Source: Afipia sp049747295
GTDB lineage: Bacteria; Pseudomonadota; Alphaproteobacteria; Rhizobiales; Xanthobacteraceae
Length of the DNA stretch: 64,000 bases
Direction of reading: 5' to 3'
Assembly: GCF_049747295.1 (NCBI RefSeq)
Contig: NZ_JBMHJM010000001.1
Coordinates: 5,298,914 to 5,362,913 of the forward strand
The position numbers and the translations under genes were made by a program. A model generated the notes under the pieces. It saw only the letters and a list, made by a program, of their open reading frames with translations, was not told where the DNA came from and did not search any database. Shown one piece after another: positions 26,971 through 35,688 of this stretch; the stretch's first letter is position 1, and every line of letters begins with the position of its first letter.

Positions 26971-28520
26971 CAGGAGTTCTTCTCGATCTTGAGCGATTCG
27001 GTTAGTCGCCGGATGCTATCGAGCGTCGACCGTAGTTGGACGTACGCTGGGGATTTCTGGTTGCCACGCGAAGACTTTGCGAACTCGACGACCATAGGCC
27101 TTAGATCGTTGAGAACTTGTTCGTGGATTGCCGGCTCACTAACTGGCATGAAGCGCCGACAAGTGTAACACGAGAGAACGGGGTTCTTGGTGCAGGTCCT
27201 TTGACCGACTTCACATCGGCCGATCCCGGTAATGGGAATTCCGTGCGGTACCCCTCCAATCTGTTCCTCCGGTGGCGCGTCATGCAAGGCAGCCGAGTCT
27301 ATTGTTCGTTCCTTGGCGACCTTCGCGACGCGCGAGTAGATCTCTGAAATTGCAAGAGCTTGGTTTACGATAAGAGCCTGCGCCGGAGACGCCCAGTGAT
27401 ACTGTAACGCGGTTCGCGATCGCGTATGATTCAGAAACTCGGATATTACGACGCTAGCGACTCCAGCGTCAGCCAAGCGCTGTGCTGCCGTATGTCTTAG
27501 GTCGTTGGCACTCCATGAAGTGCCAGTTAGACCAGCACACGTTCTAAGCACCATGAGGCTGACTTCGTTTGGGATCAGCTTGAAGAGACGACGTTCAGGC
27601 GCTCGGATATTATTGGGGTGATCATGAGAACCGGTCCGTCGTTTCAAGAGCTCAATGAATAGCGAAACCCATTCGCGCTTAATACGACGGGTTACTCGAG
27701 TTTTCTTTTTAATGTCGTGCTGTTTGATGATGACAACTGATACGTGAACGATTTCCTCGCGAAATATTCGAAGATCTGCTGTATCAATGCGCGCAATCTG
27801 ACCTGGCCGGAACCCGTACTGGAAGCAGAGCGCGATTATGCACGCACTCCAAACGTTGTAACTACTGACGGCCTCTGGCGATGCAATTACGCGCTCACAC
27901 ATATCATCAAGGTAGGTGATGATCGCAGTCTGATCGTCGATTGGTAGAAAGCACTCGCCCTCTCGTACGGTTTTGTATTGGTCTTTCTTTGGTCCTTTTA
28001 GCCTACGAAGAAGAGGCACATCCTCTGGCATCCAAGATCCGATCGAATGGCTACACAATGCGTGAAGCATCAACCGAAGGAAATCAGCGTGCTCGAGTGC
28101 GTGGACCCGCACGTAAGAATTCCAATAGCGGTGCACCTCCCGCGCCGATGACGCAATCAATACTGAGAGTGCGGAGATTCCGTGGTTCGCGACGAACTTT
28201 TCAAGCGCCGAAAATGCAGTGAACACCGACGACGTATCTTTGCGAGGAAGCCAGTGTGCAAGAATGAGCCTGAGTATTGGAGATGCGATTCCAAAGAATT
28301 CGATCTTGATCGTTTGGCGTAGTCCGTCGAGATGCACCTGTATCTTCGGGAGAGCAGGGAAATTCGTGATAGAGCGATACTCATCGGTGAAGTCGTCGTA
28401 GTACCGAACGGTGGAAGGTGGATGCGGAACGGCTTTCGCTAAAGATATGATCGTTGCGATCGCTTCGGAATCTCTTTTCTGTTCGGAGGCCGGCTTCATG
28501 CAATTTCTCGATGAACGCAA
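26970..28520 (-). CDS. Second tyrosine recombinase of the element (516 aa)
   Basis: Shows the recombinase core: Arg in QYGFRPGQIARI, ANDLRHTAAQRL (the first catalytic His of HxxR is Asn here), His in FLNHTRSRT and Tyr in ALQYHW. A C-terminal Cys cluster (GRCEVGQRTC...SCYTC) follows, likely a zinc finger. Its start lies 25 bp inside the end of the first recombinase gene. The N-for-H change may lower activity or be natural in the family. Confidence 0.85.
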   Translation of the reverse strand: MRSSRNCMKPASEQKRDSEAIATIISLAKAVPHPPSTVRYYDDFTDEYRSITNFPALPKIQVHLDGLRQTIKIEFFGIASPILRLILAHWLPRKDTSSVFTAFSALEKFVANHGISALSVLIASSAREVHRYWNSYVRVHALEHADFLRLMLHALCSHSIGSWMPEDVPLLRRLKGPKKDQYKTVREGECFLPIDDQTAIITYLDDMCERVIASPEAVSSYNVWSACIIALCFQYGFRPGQIARIDTADLRIFREEIVHVSVVIIKQHDIKKKTRVTRRIKREWVSLFIELLKRRTGSHDHPNNIRAPERRLFKLIPNEVSLMVLRTCAGLTGTSWSANDLRHTAAQRLADAGVASVVISEFLNHTRSRTALQYHWASPAQALIVNQALAISEIYSRVAKVAKERTIDSAALHDAPPEEQIGGVPHGIPITGIGRCEVGQRTCTKNPVLSCYTCRRFMPVSEPAIHEQVLNDLRPMVVEFAKSSRGNQKSPAYVQLRSTLDSIRRLTESLKIEKNS

Positions 28521-29728
28521 TCGCGCAATGCATTGACGAATTTGTCAAAGGTTTCGTTCCACACTTCGGCGCTAGTCGTCTCAAAGTACGCACGTCCGTA
28601 CAGTCGCGGCATCTCTGAATTGGGAGTCCATCCAAAAAACATGCGCAGCTTCTCCATGGCACGATCTAGGTCTACTCCTGCGTCTTTATACAATCTCATC
28701 CGTGTCACAGCGCAGGTGTGCCTCAATTCGTGACATGACACGCTGAAAAGTCCCTGCTTTTCCAGCGAGCGGCGCGCGCTTATTGATAGGGCCCGCGTAG
28801 CAACCTCAAATATCTCGCTAAGGCCTCGGAGCGAGAGGGGATTTCCCTTCTGAGACATCAACAGTTGCGGGTGATGGGTCCTGCCGCGAAAATTGTTAGT
28901 ATAGTGGTCGTATACCGCGACGAGATCGGATGGAACGGGAAGCTGTCGTTTTGCGAGATAGGTTTTAAGGCCGGGTCTCTCGCGTCGAGGATCGTCATCA
29001 TCGTCCGGGGCGCCTTCGACATCGAGCCAGTATATTGTTTTGCCTGTCGATAGATCGTCCTCGTCCTTAATGGCGTTTGCCAGCAAGATGTCAGCTTCTC
29101 CACGTCTTAGGCCAAGGCGAAGCAGCAAGGTGAAGATAAGAAAGTTGCGCCAGCGCTGAGGAGTGGATCTGAACGGGTTCCGATCTGATGCTGGGTTGAA
29201 AATTGCGTAGAGGTCTTCGACTACATTAGGTGGGAGCGCGCGTATCGGAGGAGGGGCACGAGGTGGGGAAGGGCAGAGCTGACCGTACATTTGTTCTAAA
29301 CGAAGTAGCCGAGCTTGAAGTGCCCCTGCCCGAGGACCAGCGGTGCTACTTCCGAACCTTAGGATATCCATCACGAATGCAAGAGCGGTGGTCCACGTTG
29401 CAGTTCGATCTTTGCCATCCATCGCGGTTTCGTTGCGAAGGCTTGCGAGAAACCCGATGAGCACGCGTTCAAGAGCATCGACGTCCAGTTCACTTAGAAT
29501 TCTGTCGAGGCAATCGATGCCGGCATGCTGAGCCTGGGCGGCGGCATACAAGCGATTGATAGCGCGAAGATGTCTTTCCCTTGTGGAAGGTCGCGCGGCG
29601 ATTTTTAGAGTATCGATCCATACTGACGGCCAAAACCGCGGAAGATACAATTCTGACAAGCAGACACTGCCGCTGAGCTCCTTGGGGACCAGTTCCGAGC
29701 GGAAAGCGAGGATGGTGGCTTGTGTCAT
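28496..29728 (-). CDS. First tyrosine recombinase of the element (410 aa)
   Basis: First gene of the five-gene unit. Core-binding domain in residues 30-140; catalytic Arg in LRLGLRRGEADIL, the HxxR box CHELRHTCAV, a Trp-containing FFGWTPN replacing the usual second His, and Tyr in RLYGRAYFE. Size and order resemble TnpA of Tn554 or GmtY. With the two following recombinases it forms a recombinase-in-trio operon. Confidence 0.85.
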   Translation of the reverse strand: MTQATILAFRSELVPKELSGSVCLSELYLPRFWPSVWIDTLKIAARPSTRERHLRAINRLYAAAQAQHAGIDCLDRILSELDVDALERVLIGFLASLRNETAMDGKDRTATWTTALAFVMDILRFGSSTAGPRAGALQARLLRLEQMYGQLCPSPPRAPPPIRALPPNVVEDLYAIFNPASDRNPFRSTPQRWRNFLIFTLLLRLGLRRGEADILLANAIKDEDDLSTGKTIYWLDVEGAPDDDDDPRRERPGLKTYLAKRQLPVPSDLVAVYDHYTNNFRGRTHHPQLLMSQKGNPLSLRGLSEIFEVATRALSISARRSLEKQGLFSVSCHELRHTCAVTRMRLYKDAGVDLDRAMEKLRMFFGWTPNSEMPRLYGRAYFETTSAEVWNETFDKFVNALRDCVHREIA

Positions 29729-30010
29729 TCAGTTTCCCAGTAAGAATAGCGTCACGAGCTTCGTCGCATGTGATCATGTGCACGCCGTCGTGCGCGAGGG
29801 TGATCGTGAACACGGACAAGAACAGATGGTCGTGCGATCAACCCGCTTGGACTGAGTGCTGTGAACTCCAGTAGTGTGCACCATCACCCCAAACCCAACC
29901 CCCTAGCCATTACGGGCGCTGTCCTCAGCGGCGACGAGGTCACGACCCCGTTTGAAGAGACCCATCGATGCCACATCACTCGACCAGAGTCGATTCAAAA
30001 GTTCAGCTAA

Positions 30011-30217
30011 CTAATTGATGGTACTTGTGTTTTTCAAGGATTCGTTTGGACTCGATTTCAAGGATTCATTCGCCGTTTCAAGAACTGAGTTCTCGAATTG
30101 CTCCCTCGAATTCTTGAAATTCTGAAAAAGCGCTGGAGTGAGTCGTTCCGCATCAATCCCAAAGGTGGACCACACCGCATTTGTGGAGCAAATGGATCGT
30201 CGGCTGATGTCATGCAT
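30011..30217 (-). CDS. Possible small protein after the phosphoesterase
   Basis: A 68-aa frame starting at ATG 30217, overlapping the phosphoesterase stop by 8 bp. Its C-terminus is made of the repeat region (ANESLKSSPNESLKNTS), so it may be an artefact of the repeats. No family recognised. Confidence 0.25.
   Translation of the reverse strand: MHDISRRSICSTNAVWSTFGIDAERLTPALFQNFKNSREQFENSVLETANESLKSSPNESLKNTSTIN
30030..30125. repeat. Short direct and inverted repeats around TTTCAAG(G/A)A
   Basis: TTTCAAGGATTC occurs twice (around 30033 and 30057), followed by TTTCAAGAAC and the inverted ATTCTTGAAATTC; a GAACTGAGTTC palindrome lies inside. This could be a recombinase-binding region at the right side of the element or a regulatory array. 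It overlaps the 3' end of a doubtful small frame. Confidence 0.4.
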
Positions 30218-30983
30218 CGATATCCACTCGGAATAGCGGATCGAAGAGCGGATTTTCATCCCCGTAACCGATTGGGTTTGAAATCAAACGGGTCCGACCG
30301 CGCTTTAAGTTCATAGAAAAGTGCGTGTGTCCTGAGACCCAAAGGTCAGGTTGATAGCGATCTATGATGGTCAGAAGATCGGAGCCATAAGCTGCGGATA
30401 GGATGTCGTTGTTGCGGAATGGCGCGATCGCTTCCAAACAAGGCGCGTGATGCGTAAGGACAAGCGTAGGTCCTTCGTGCGGCTTGGCAAGCTCTCGCTC
30501 GATGAACGCCCTGGATTCGCGGTGTAGGATCTGGGCCTGGTTCGGAAGAAAAGGCTGTGAGGGTTCTTGCTGCCAAACGATGCGAGAGTGATCAATCATG
30601 GCATGCTGCGCTGTTCGCATCGCTGGAGCGCGTAGCTCCGCGCCAAAGAGCTCATAGTCAGTCCATAAAGTTGCGCCGATCACGCGCAACCGACCAACTG
30701 TCACGGTATCGTTCTCCAGAAGGTGGATGCCAAGCCGCAAAGCCGCCAGCTTTCCAGCTTCGAGCTCATCGGACCATGTGGTTCCAAAAAATTCGTGGTT
30801 ACCGGCCACGACGACGATTTCAGCTGACGGAGGATACTTACGCCGAAGGGCGCTCACTGCTCCTATCAGACCCTCACATGTGTCTCCAGCAACAACAACG
30901 ACGCGCGCTCCTGCTGTAAGTGGAGGAAGGCCACGCGCACCGGGATAGTCGATGTGTGCATCAGAGAAGATCTGGAGTCGCAT
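30210..30983 (-). CDS. Calcineurin-like metallophosphoesterase
   Basis: A 257-aa phosphoesterase. The metal ligands appear in order: SDAHID (near the start), VVAGDTCEG, AGNHEFF, LTHHAP and SGHTHFSM. It is a generic member of the family; targets may be nucleotides, phosphoproteins or lipids. It lies between the recombinase operon and the arsenic remnants, so it may be element cargo. Confidence 0.88.
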   Translation of the reverse strand: MRLQIFSDAHIDYPGARGLPPLTAGARVVVVAGDTCEGLIGAVSALRRKYPPSAEIVVVAGNHEFFGTTWSDELEAGKLAALRLGIHLLENDTVTVGRLRVIGATLWTDYELFGAELRAPAMRTAQHAMIDHSRIVWQQEPSQPFLPNQAQILHRESRAFIERELAKPHEGPTLVLTHHAPCLEAIAPFRNNDILSAAYGSDLLTIIDRYQPDLWVSGHTHFSMNLKRGRTRLISNPIGYGDENPLFDPLFRVDIDA

Positions 30984-31189
30984 GAAGGGAGTCTGTTCTG
31001 GCGGAGGTGGACTATTTCTGGTTTGAACTCGGCGCCCAGCGGTCGGTTAGAACGAGCCAACTATTGGCAGGCGTGCTGGACAACGGGGCGAAGGCATATT
31101 GCGCTTAGAGCGCCCCGAAGAGCAACAAGCCGCGGCGTTACCCGAATTGAAGCGAGCGAGTATGTCACCATTTCCGAATGGCATTGTAA

Positions 31190-31385
31190 TCAGCGCGCCG
31201 ATGGGTTGATGACTTCGCCGTCCTCCTTCACGAACTCGCCGATGTCCGTATTGGGAGGGATGTCGAGCCTCCGACGGGCGGCAGAGTTTGACGCCCTTGG
31301 GTGTCACGACGATTGGCGATTGATCAGGATCGGATGGGCGAGCATCGCGTCGATCAGCTAATCGTCCGACGGCGAAGTATCCGGA
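31190..31385 (-). pseudogene. arsC: arsC (arsenate reductase) C-terminal remnant
   Basis: The minus strand encodes SDD-stop-LIDAMLAHPILINR, then PIVVTPKGVKLCRPSEA, and in a second frame LDIPPNTDIGEFVKEDGEVI. Together these are the C-terminal third of a glutaredoxin-dependent ArsC. Lesions are an amber TAG at 31358-31360 where the family has Gln (DDQLIDAM), a 6-bp duplication adding Gln-Ser before PIVV, and a small deletion after SEA that shifts frame. The N-terminal half including the catalytic Cys is gone. It follows arsR directly. Confidence 0.75.
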
Positions 31386-31402
31386 GAAATGCGGACTGCC
31401 CG

Positions 31403-31856
31403 TCAGGCTTTCCGCTTGGAGCTTTTTTTTGACGGCGCTTGTGACCTGGATTTGGCGGGAGGGCAGCAGGCTTTGCTGACGTCCTCGACAACCAAGTTAC
31501 AGAGTTCCGGGTGCCCGTCACAGCACTCGCTGATCAGAAAACCTATCACCGCGCGCATGCCTTCCACGTTTGAGCGATAGATGATCGTCCGTCCCTCGCG
31601 GGTGCTGCGCAGAAGGCCTGCCCGCACCAAGATGGCCAGGTGGGACGAAAGTGTGTTGTGCGGCGCGCCAATGGTATCGGCGATCACGCCGGGCGGTAAT
31701 ACCGACAGGCTCGTGCTTGATCAGCAACCTGAAGATCGCGAGACGCGTAGGTTGCGCAAGCGCGGCCAGAGCGGAAATCGCATGGGGCTCGGACATCTCA
31801 CCCTGGACTGGCCGGGTACTGGCGTGGCTGGTTACGGCAAGCATCGATTTCCGCAT
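31403..31856 (-). pseudogene. arsR: arsR, metalloregulator with frameshift
   Basis: Two frames join into one ArsR/SmtB repressor. Frame one gives ALAALAQPTRLAIFRLLIKHEPVGI; frame two continues IADTIGAPHNTLSSHLAILV, the recognition helix, and ends with Cys residues (ECCDGHPELC...CCPP) suited to As(III) binding. One extra base near 31697-31700 breaks the reading. Starts at 31856 or at MSEPHAIS (31796). It is divergent from aioB and would have controlled the arsenic genes. A sequencing error is possible, but the neighbouring lesions argue for decay. Confidence 0.75.
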
Positions 31857-32082
31857 TCCTTAGTCTCCGCGCGAATTGTCCAACTGCGTCATCTTTAACC
31901 TACAGATTAGGTGACAAGCCAGCACGCTTCGATTATTGAATATGTCGAGACGTCTCGACACATCGTACTCCCTCGATGTGAAGGGAGTGCGACAGAAGCG
32001 AGCGCTCCGGCCGGTAGGCGTACCGGGCCGATCTCGAGGAAACAGCCAGTAGGCGTACTGGCGAACCCGAGGAGCATTCACC
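31857..32082. promoter_or_regulatory. Divergent arsR-aioB promoter region
   Basis: About 225 bp between divergent genes. It contains the AT-rich TTCGATTATTGAATATGTCGA, which could be an ArsR-type operator, and a near-duplicated GTAGGCGTAC(T/C)GG motif at about 32015 and 32050. A clear sigma-54 site, used by aioBA in some rhizobia, is not seen. Confidence 0.35.
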
Positions 32083-32604
32083 ATGTCGCGCTGCGATCGT
32101 ATGGTCGATGTCGGCCGCCGTCGCTTCATGAGCGGGGCGGGTCTTGCCGCCGCCGGCGTTGCCGTCAGCTCATTCTCGCAATCCCCCACACAAGCTGCGC
32201 CGGCCTCCGCCAGGGTCGATTATCCAGTCAATCGTCTGGCGAACGTCAAGGATCTCAAACTCAACGAGCCACTTAACGTCACCTATCCCGACGACAACGC
32301 TCCCGGTGTGCTCCTGAAGCTCGGTAAGCAAGTGCCGGGCGGGATCGGCGCCGATGGTGACATTGTCGGCTTCACGACGATATGTCCGCACAAAGGTTTT
32401 CCTCTCAATTACAGCGCGGCCGATCGGACCATGAACTGTCCCGGCCATTACTCTCGGTTCGACTGTGAGGCAGGTGGTCAGCAGATCTGGGGCTAGGCCA
32501 CGCAAAACCTCCCGCAGTATGTGCTCCGCGTGGACGGCAAGGGCGATATCTACGCCGAAGGCGTGGACGAACTGCTCTACGGCCGCCTTTCCAACGTACT
32601 CTAA
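32083..32604 (+). pseudogene. aioB: aioB, arsenite oxidase Rieske subunit with amber stop
   Basis: Small subunit of periplasmic arsenite oxidase, which carries a [2Fe-2S] cluster and passes electrons from AioA to cytochrome c. A Tat signal is present (VGRRRFMSGAGLAAAGVAVS) and Rieske motifs are CPHKGFP and CPGHYS. The frame is broken only by TAG at 32494-32496, where the family has Gln (WGQATQNLPQYVLRV); past it the frame stays open and conserved to TAA at 32604 (173 aa in total). A single C-to-T change explains it. aioA follows after 15 bp with a strong ribosome binding site. Confidence 0.88.
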
Positions 32605-32619
32605 GGGGGAGGAACGACC

Positions 32620-34185
32620 ATGGCCTACAAGCGTCAAATCGATCGGCTGCCGATCGTCCCTGCGGATGCCAAGGAATTCAATGTAGCCTGCCACTATTGC
32701 ATCGTTGGATGCGGCTACAAGGCGTACACTTGGTCCACCAGCAAGCAGGGCGGCACGGCGCCCGATCAGAACAAGTTCGGTACGGATCTGAGTAAGCAGC
32801 AGGGCGCGGAGACTGCAGCCTGGTATTCGCCTTCGATGTACAACGTCGTTCGCCAGGACGGACAGGATGTGCACATTGTCATTAAGCCCGACAAAGACTG
32901 CGTTGTGAATTCGGGCTTGGGATCGGTCCGCGGCGCGCGCATGGCCGAAATGAGCTACTCCCAGCAACGCAATACGCAACTGCAGCGCCTCACCGAACCC
33001 ATGGTCTGGCGCTATGGACAGATGCAGCCCACAAGCTGGGACGATGCGGTTGATCTCGTTGCGCGCGTGACCGTCACAGTGATGAGCGATATGGGCGAAG
33101 ACGGCGTGTTCGTCTCAGCATTCGACCACGGCGGCGCTGGTGGCGGATATGAGAACACATGGGGCACTGGGAAGCTCTACTTCGGTGCTATGAAGGTGAA
33201 GAATATCCGGATACACAATCGTCCGGCGTACAACTCGGAAGTCCACGCCACGCGCGACATGGGCGTGGGAGAGCTTAACAACTGCTACGAGGATGCCGAG
33301 TTGGCCGACACGCTCGTCGCTGTTGGAACCAACGCGCTCGAGACCCAGACCAATTACTTCCTGAACCACTGGGTCGCTAACCTGCGCGGGACTTCGCTGG
33401 ACAAGAAGAAGGCCGAGTTTGGCTCGGAGTCAGTGGAGCGCGCCAAGATCATTATCATCGATCCGCGTCGAACGGTGACCGTTAATGCCTGCGAGGTCGA
33501 AGCCGGGAAAGACAACGTTATGCATCTGGCGATCAATTCAAGCACTGACCTTGCGCTGTTCAACGCGTGGATGACGTACATCGCGGACAAGGGCTGGGTC
33601 GATAGAGCCTTCATCGAAGCCTCGACGACAAATTTCGATAAGATGAAGGCCGCCAACAAGATCAGCTTGGACGACGCTGCGCGGATTACGGGTTTGACCT
33701 CCGAACAAATTCGCAAATCTGCCGAATGGATTGCTCAACCCAAGGCAGGCAATGCCCGTCGTCGAACCATGTTCGCATATGAGAAGGGTCTCATCTGGGG
33801 CAACGACAACTATCGCACAAATGGCGCTCTGGTGAACGTGGCGCTCGCAACAGGCAATATCGGTCGGCCCGGTGGCGGATGCGTCCGCATGGGCGGACAC
33901 CAGGAAGGCTATTCCCGGCCATCCGATGCGCATGTGGGACAGCCTGCTCCTTATGTCGACCAGCTCCTGATCGACGGCAAGGGCGGTGTTCATCACATCT
34001 GGGGATGCGACCACTACAAGACGACGTTGAACGCATTCAAGTTCAAGCAGGCGTACAAGAAGCGCACCGACATTGTGAAGGACGCCATGATGACGGTGCC
34101 CTATGGTGATCGTCCGGCGATGATCAACGCGATCGTGGGGGCGATCAAACAAGGCGGCCTGTTTGCGGTCGACGTCGATACGTAA
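32620..34185 (+). pseudogene. aioA: aioA, arsenite oxidase molybdopterin subunit, 3' truncated
   Basis: Large catalytic subunit, which oxidises arsenite to arsenate at a Mo-bis-MGD centre. The [3Fe-4S] ligands are in CHYCIVGCGYK near residue 25. The frame is intact for 521 residues and then ends abruptly after LFAVDVDT; the family normally continues for about 300 more residues holding part of the cofactor site. At 34184 the sequence switches to a fragment of a zinc-ribbon gene. Activity is not expected. Confidence 0.9.
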
Positions 34186-34369
34186 TTGGGCGAACCGCGT
34201 GGCACGTGATAGCTCGGTGCGAAGGTCGCGACCAGAAGGTACGGACACGTGCGCTTGTGGGGAGACGGTAACGGCGCCCTTCAGTTCGAGCTACACCCCG
34301 GAAGCAGTAGTGAACAAATGGCGATGCAGCGCTTGTGGTCGACGATGGAAAACTACCGTCGGCATTTAG
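34184..34369 (+). pseudogene. Zinc-ribbon small protein, 5' truncated, fused to aioA end
   Basis: The frame WANRVARDSSVRRSRPEGTD, then TCACGETVTAPFSSSYTP and WRCSACGRRWKT, is closely similar to residues 20-80 of the intact protein at 37798-38058. The first about 20 codons and the start are missing, replaced by aioA. Two CxCG/CxxCG pairs suggest a zinc ribbon. Confidence 0.75.
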
Positions 34370-34468
34370 CGAACTCGTTCCTTGGAAGGAACCGAGGGTC
34401 ACCTCCAAAAGATGCATTGCCACCATCACAGTATTTTACTCAATCCATCTAAAGTGGAGGAAAGCCAC

Positions 34469-34660
34469 GTGATCTCTTACAAAACAAACGCTCGCAAAGC
34501 TCTTCTTCCTAAAGCGCGGATCGATCAACCGCGCAGTCTAGACGCAGAGCTAGCAGAACTGGCGCTGTTACGAGAAAAAATTCGATTGGCTGAGGCGCGA
34601 ATCCGCCAAAGAAGGTCCTCGACATTATTTCCCGCGCCAAGATGTTCTCCGCGCTCATGA
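34469..34660 (+). CDS. Small coiled-coil protein, 63 aa
   Basis: Starts at GTG 34469 after GGAGGAAAG. A basic N-terminus is followed by a charged helix (LDAELAELALLREKIRLAEARIRQRR). It overlaps the start of the next gene by about 20 bp. Function unknown. Confidence 0.45.
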   Translation: MISYKTNARKALLPKARIDQPRSLDAELAELALLREKIRLAEARIRQRRSSTLFPAPRCSPRS

Positions 34661-34896
34661 GGCCTGTCCTCTCCTTCGCGACCATGATGGGTCTTTTAAC
34701 CGTCACCGCAGACGCTCAGGAACTGAACTGCGCGGATTTCCAACGGATTCCAAATGGCTCGTGGATCCCAATCAAACAACTTCTAATTATCAAGCCTGCC
34801 GGCCATGTCTCCATCGGACCCGGCAATGCCTTCGATCCGGGCATTCCTTTTAAAGGAATTGATTTCGCCACCCTGCTGAATGCAAAGTGCAGATAA
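34642..34896 (+). CDS. Small secreted protein, 84 aa
   Basis: Signal peptide MFSALMRPVLSFATMMGLLTVTADAQ, then a mature part of about 58 residues with two Cys (NCADF and terminal AKCR) that could form a disulfide. A segment GSWIPIKQLLIIKPAGHVSI is beta-rich. Family unknown. Confidence 0.6.
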   Translation: MFSALMRPVLSFATMMGLLTVTADAQELNCADFQRIPNGSWIPIKQLLIIKPAGHVSIGPGNAFDPGIPFKGIDFATLLNAKCR

Positions 34897-34964
34897 CACG
34901 GATAGCCCTTATCCCCCCGGTGGAAAACATCTCGCGGCACATGATCCTTTGATCAGGCATGGCG

Positions 34965-35264
34965 CTAGTCGCTTTGCTGCGTAAGACGAGAAAAATCCGC
35001 AAGCACCGCCGCGATAAGATCGCGGTGACGCGAATCTTGCGGCCCTAACGAAGTGGCGTAAAGATTCAGCACGTAGCGTGCCTTGGCAGCGGCCTCGGGC
35101 CACGTTGTTGCAAGCGTTTCTATCAATTGTGTTTCGATTTGCGCCTCACGTTCACGAACCAGCTCTGAATGCCTTTCAGCTTCCGCCAACACCCGCCGAA
35201 GATCAGTAGCCTTCTGCGCAGCCATCCCACGATGAGTGTCAAGATCAACCGGGTCGTCCGTCAT
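34965..35264 (-). CDS. Conserved hypothetical protein, 99 aa
   Basis: Starts MTDDPVDLDTHRGMAAQKAT at 35264. A long, highly charged helix (LRRVLAEAERHSELVREREAQIET) is followed by WPEAAAKARYVLNLYA. This type recurs in Bradyrhizobium-like genomes, but no function is known. It overlaps the upstream 46-aa gene by 20 bp. Confidence 0.65.
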   Translation of the reverse strand: MTDDPVDLDTHRGMAAQKATDLRRVLAEAERHSELVREREAQIETQLIETLATTWPEAAAKARYVLNLYATSLGPQDSRHRDLIAAVLADFSRLTQQSD

Positions 35265-35385
35265 ATGGCATACTCGCATCGGTCAGGCGGAAGCCACGAT
35301 GATGCGCCTTAATCAATCGGGATGCACGTAGAAAAGCGCTCGGCTCATCATCATCCCACCGAATAGAAGGCAGGCTGCGGGTCAT
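35245..35385 (-). CDS. Small hypothetical protein, 46 aa
   Basis: ATG 35385, MTRSLPSIRWDDDEPSAFLR, then a basic C-terminal half. It overlaps the 99-aa gene, suggesting coupling. No recognised domain. Confidence 0.4.
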   Translation of the reverse strand: MTRSLPSIRWDDDEPSAFLRASRLIKAHHRGFRLTDASMPYDGRPG

Positions 35386-35444
35386 GTGTGAGGGTAACGT
35401 GCGCCTTTGTGTCGTCTTGCTGAAGGGCGGGTTCGCCAATCAAA

Positions 35445-35475
35445 AAAAGGCCCGCAGCCGTTGCCGGCGCGGGCC
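35445..35475 (-). terminator. GC hairpin with T-run on the minus strand
   Basis: GGCCCGC...GCGGGCC arms with a GC-rich loop. On the minus strand it is followed by TTTTTTT, a typical intrinsic terminator. It sits about 60 bp before the 46-aa gene start, so it could act as an attenuator. 35476-35688 shows no gene. Confidence 0.55.
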
Positions 35476-35688
35476 AGTTCGCCAGTCCGCGCAGATTGGA
35501 TAGCGCTGCGGTTGACGCTTCTCTATTGATTTTGAGAGGCTGACGCAACCCACGCCACGCTAGAGTACTTCATACAATGCCAGTGTCAGAGATTCTCAAG
35601 ATGCGGGATTGACGCAAGTTCTCGGTCATTGGCACGACGAAGAGATCGAGGAAGCTGAGATGTCCAGGCCGCCGACACGGAGGAACCA

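Larger units (their letters stand above)
23758..29728 (-). mobile_element. Recombinase-in-trio integrative element, core operon
   Basis: Three different tyrosine recombinases (410, 516, 783 aa) and two small accessory proteins (149, 135 aa) all overlap or lie within 4 bp. This is the organisation of Tn554/RIT/Gamma-Mobile-Trio-type elements, which insert at specific sites. The left boundary is placed at about 23758 because an antitoxin gene stops being recognisable there. The right boundary is not visible; the element may carry cargo to the right, including the metallophosphoesterase and the arsenic genes. Confidence 0.75.

Noticed and set aside
29490..29819. 109-aa minus-strand frame upstream of the first recombinase
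   Set aside because: It overlaps the recombinase start in another frame and has no recognisable motif or ribosome binding site.
30030..30125. Possible CRISPR array
   Set aside because: The TTTCAAGGA repeats are only about 10-12 bp, irregularly spaced and partly inverted; no cas genes are present.
30954..31361. 135-aa plus-strand frame next to the phosphoesterase
   Set aside because: The opposite strand carries recognisable arsC remnants, so this frame is a shadow.
34163..34369. Full small gene starting at ATG 34163
   Set aside because: The first codons belong to the aioA 3' sequence; only the part from about 34184 resembles the zinc-ribbon paralog, so it is a fusion remnant.
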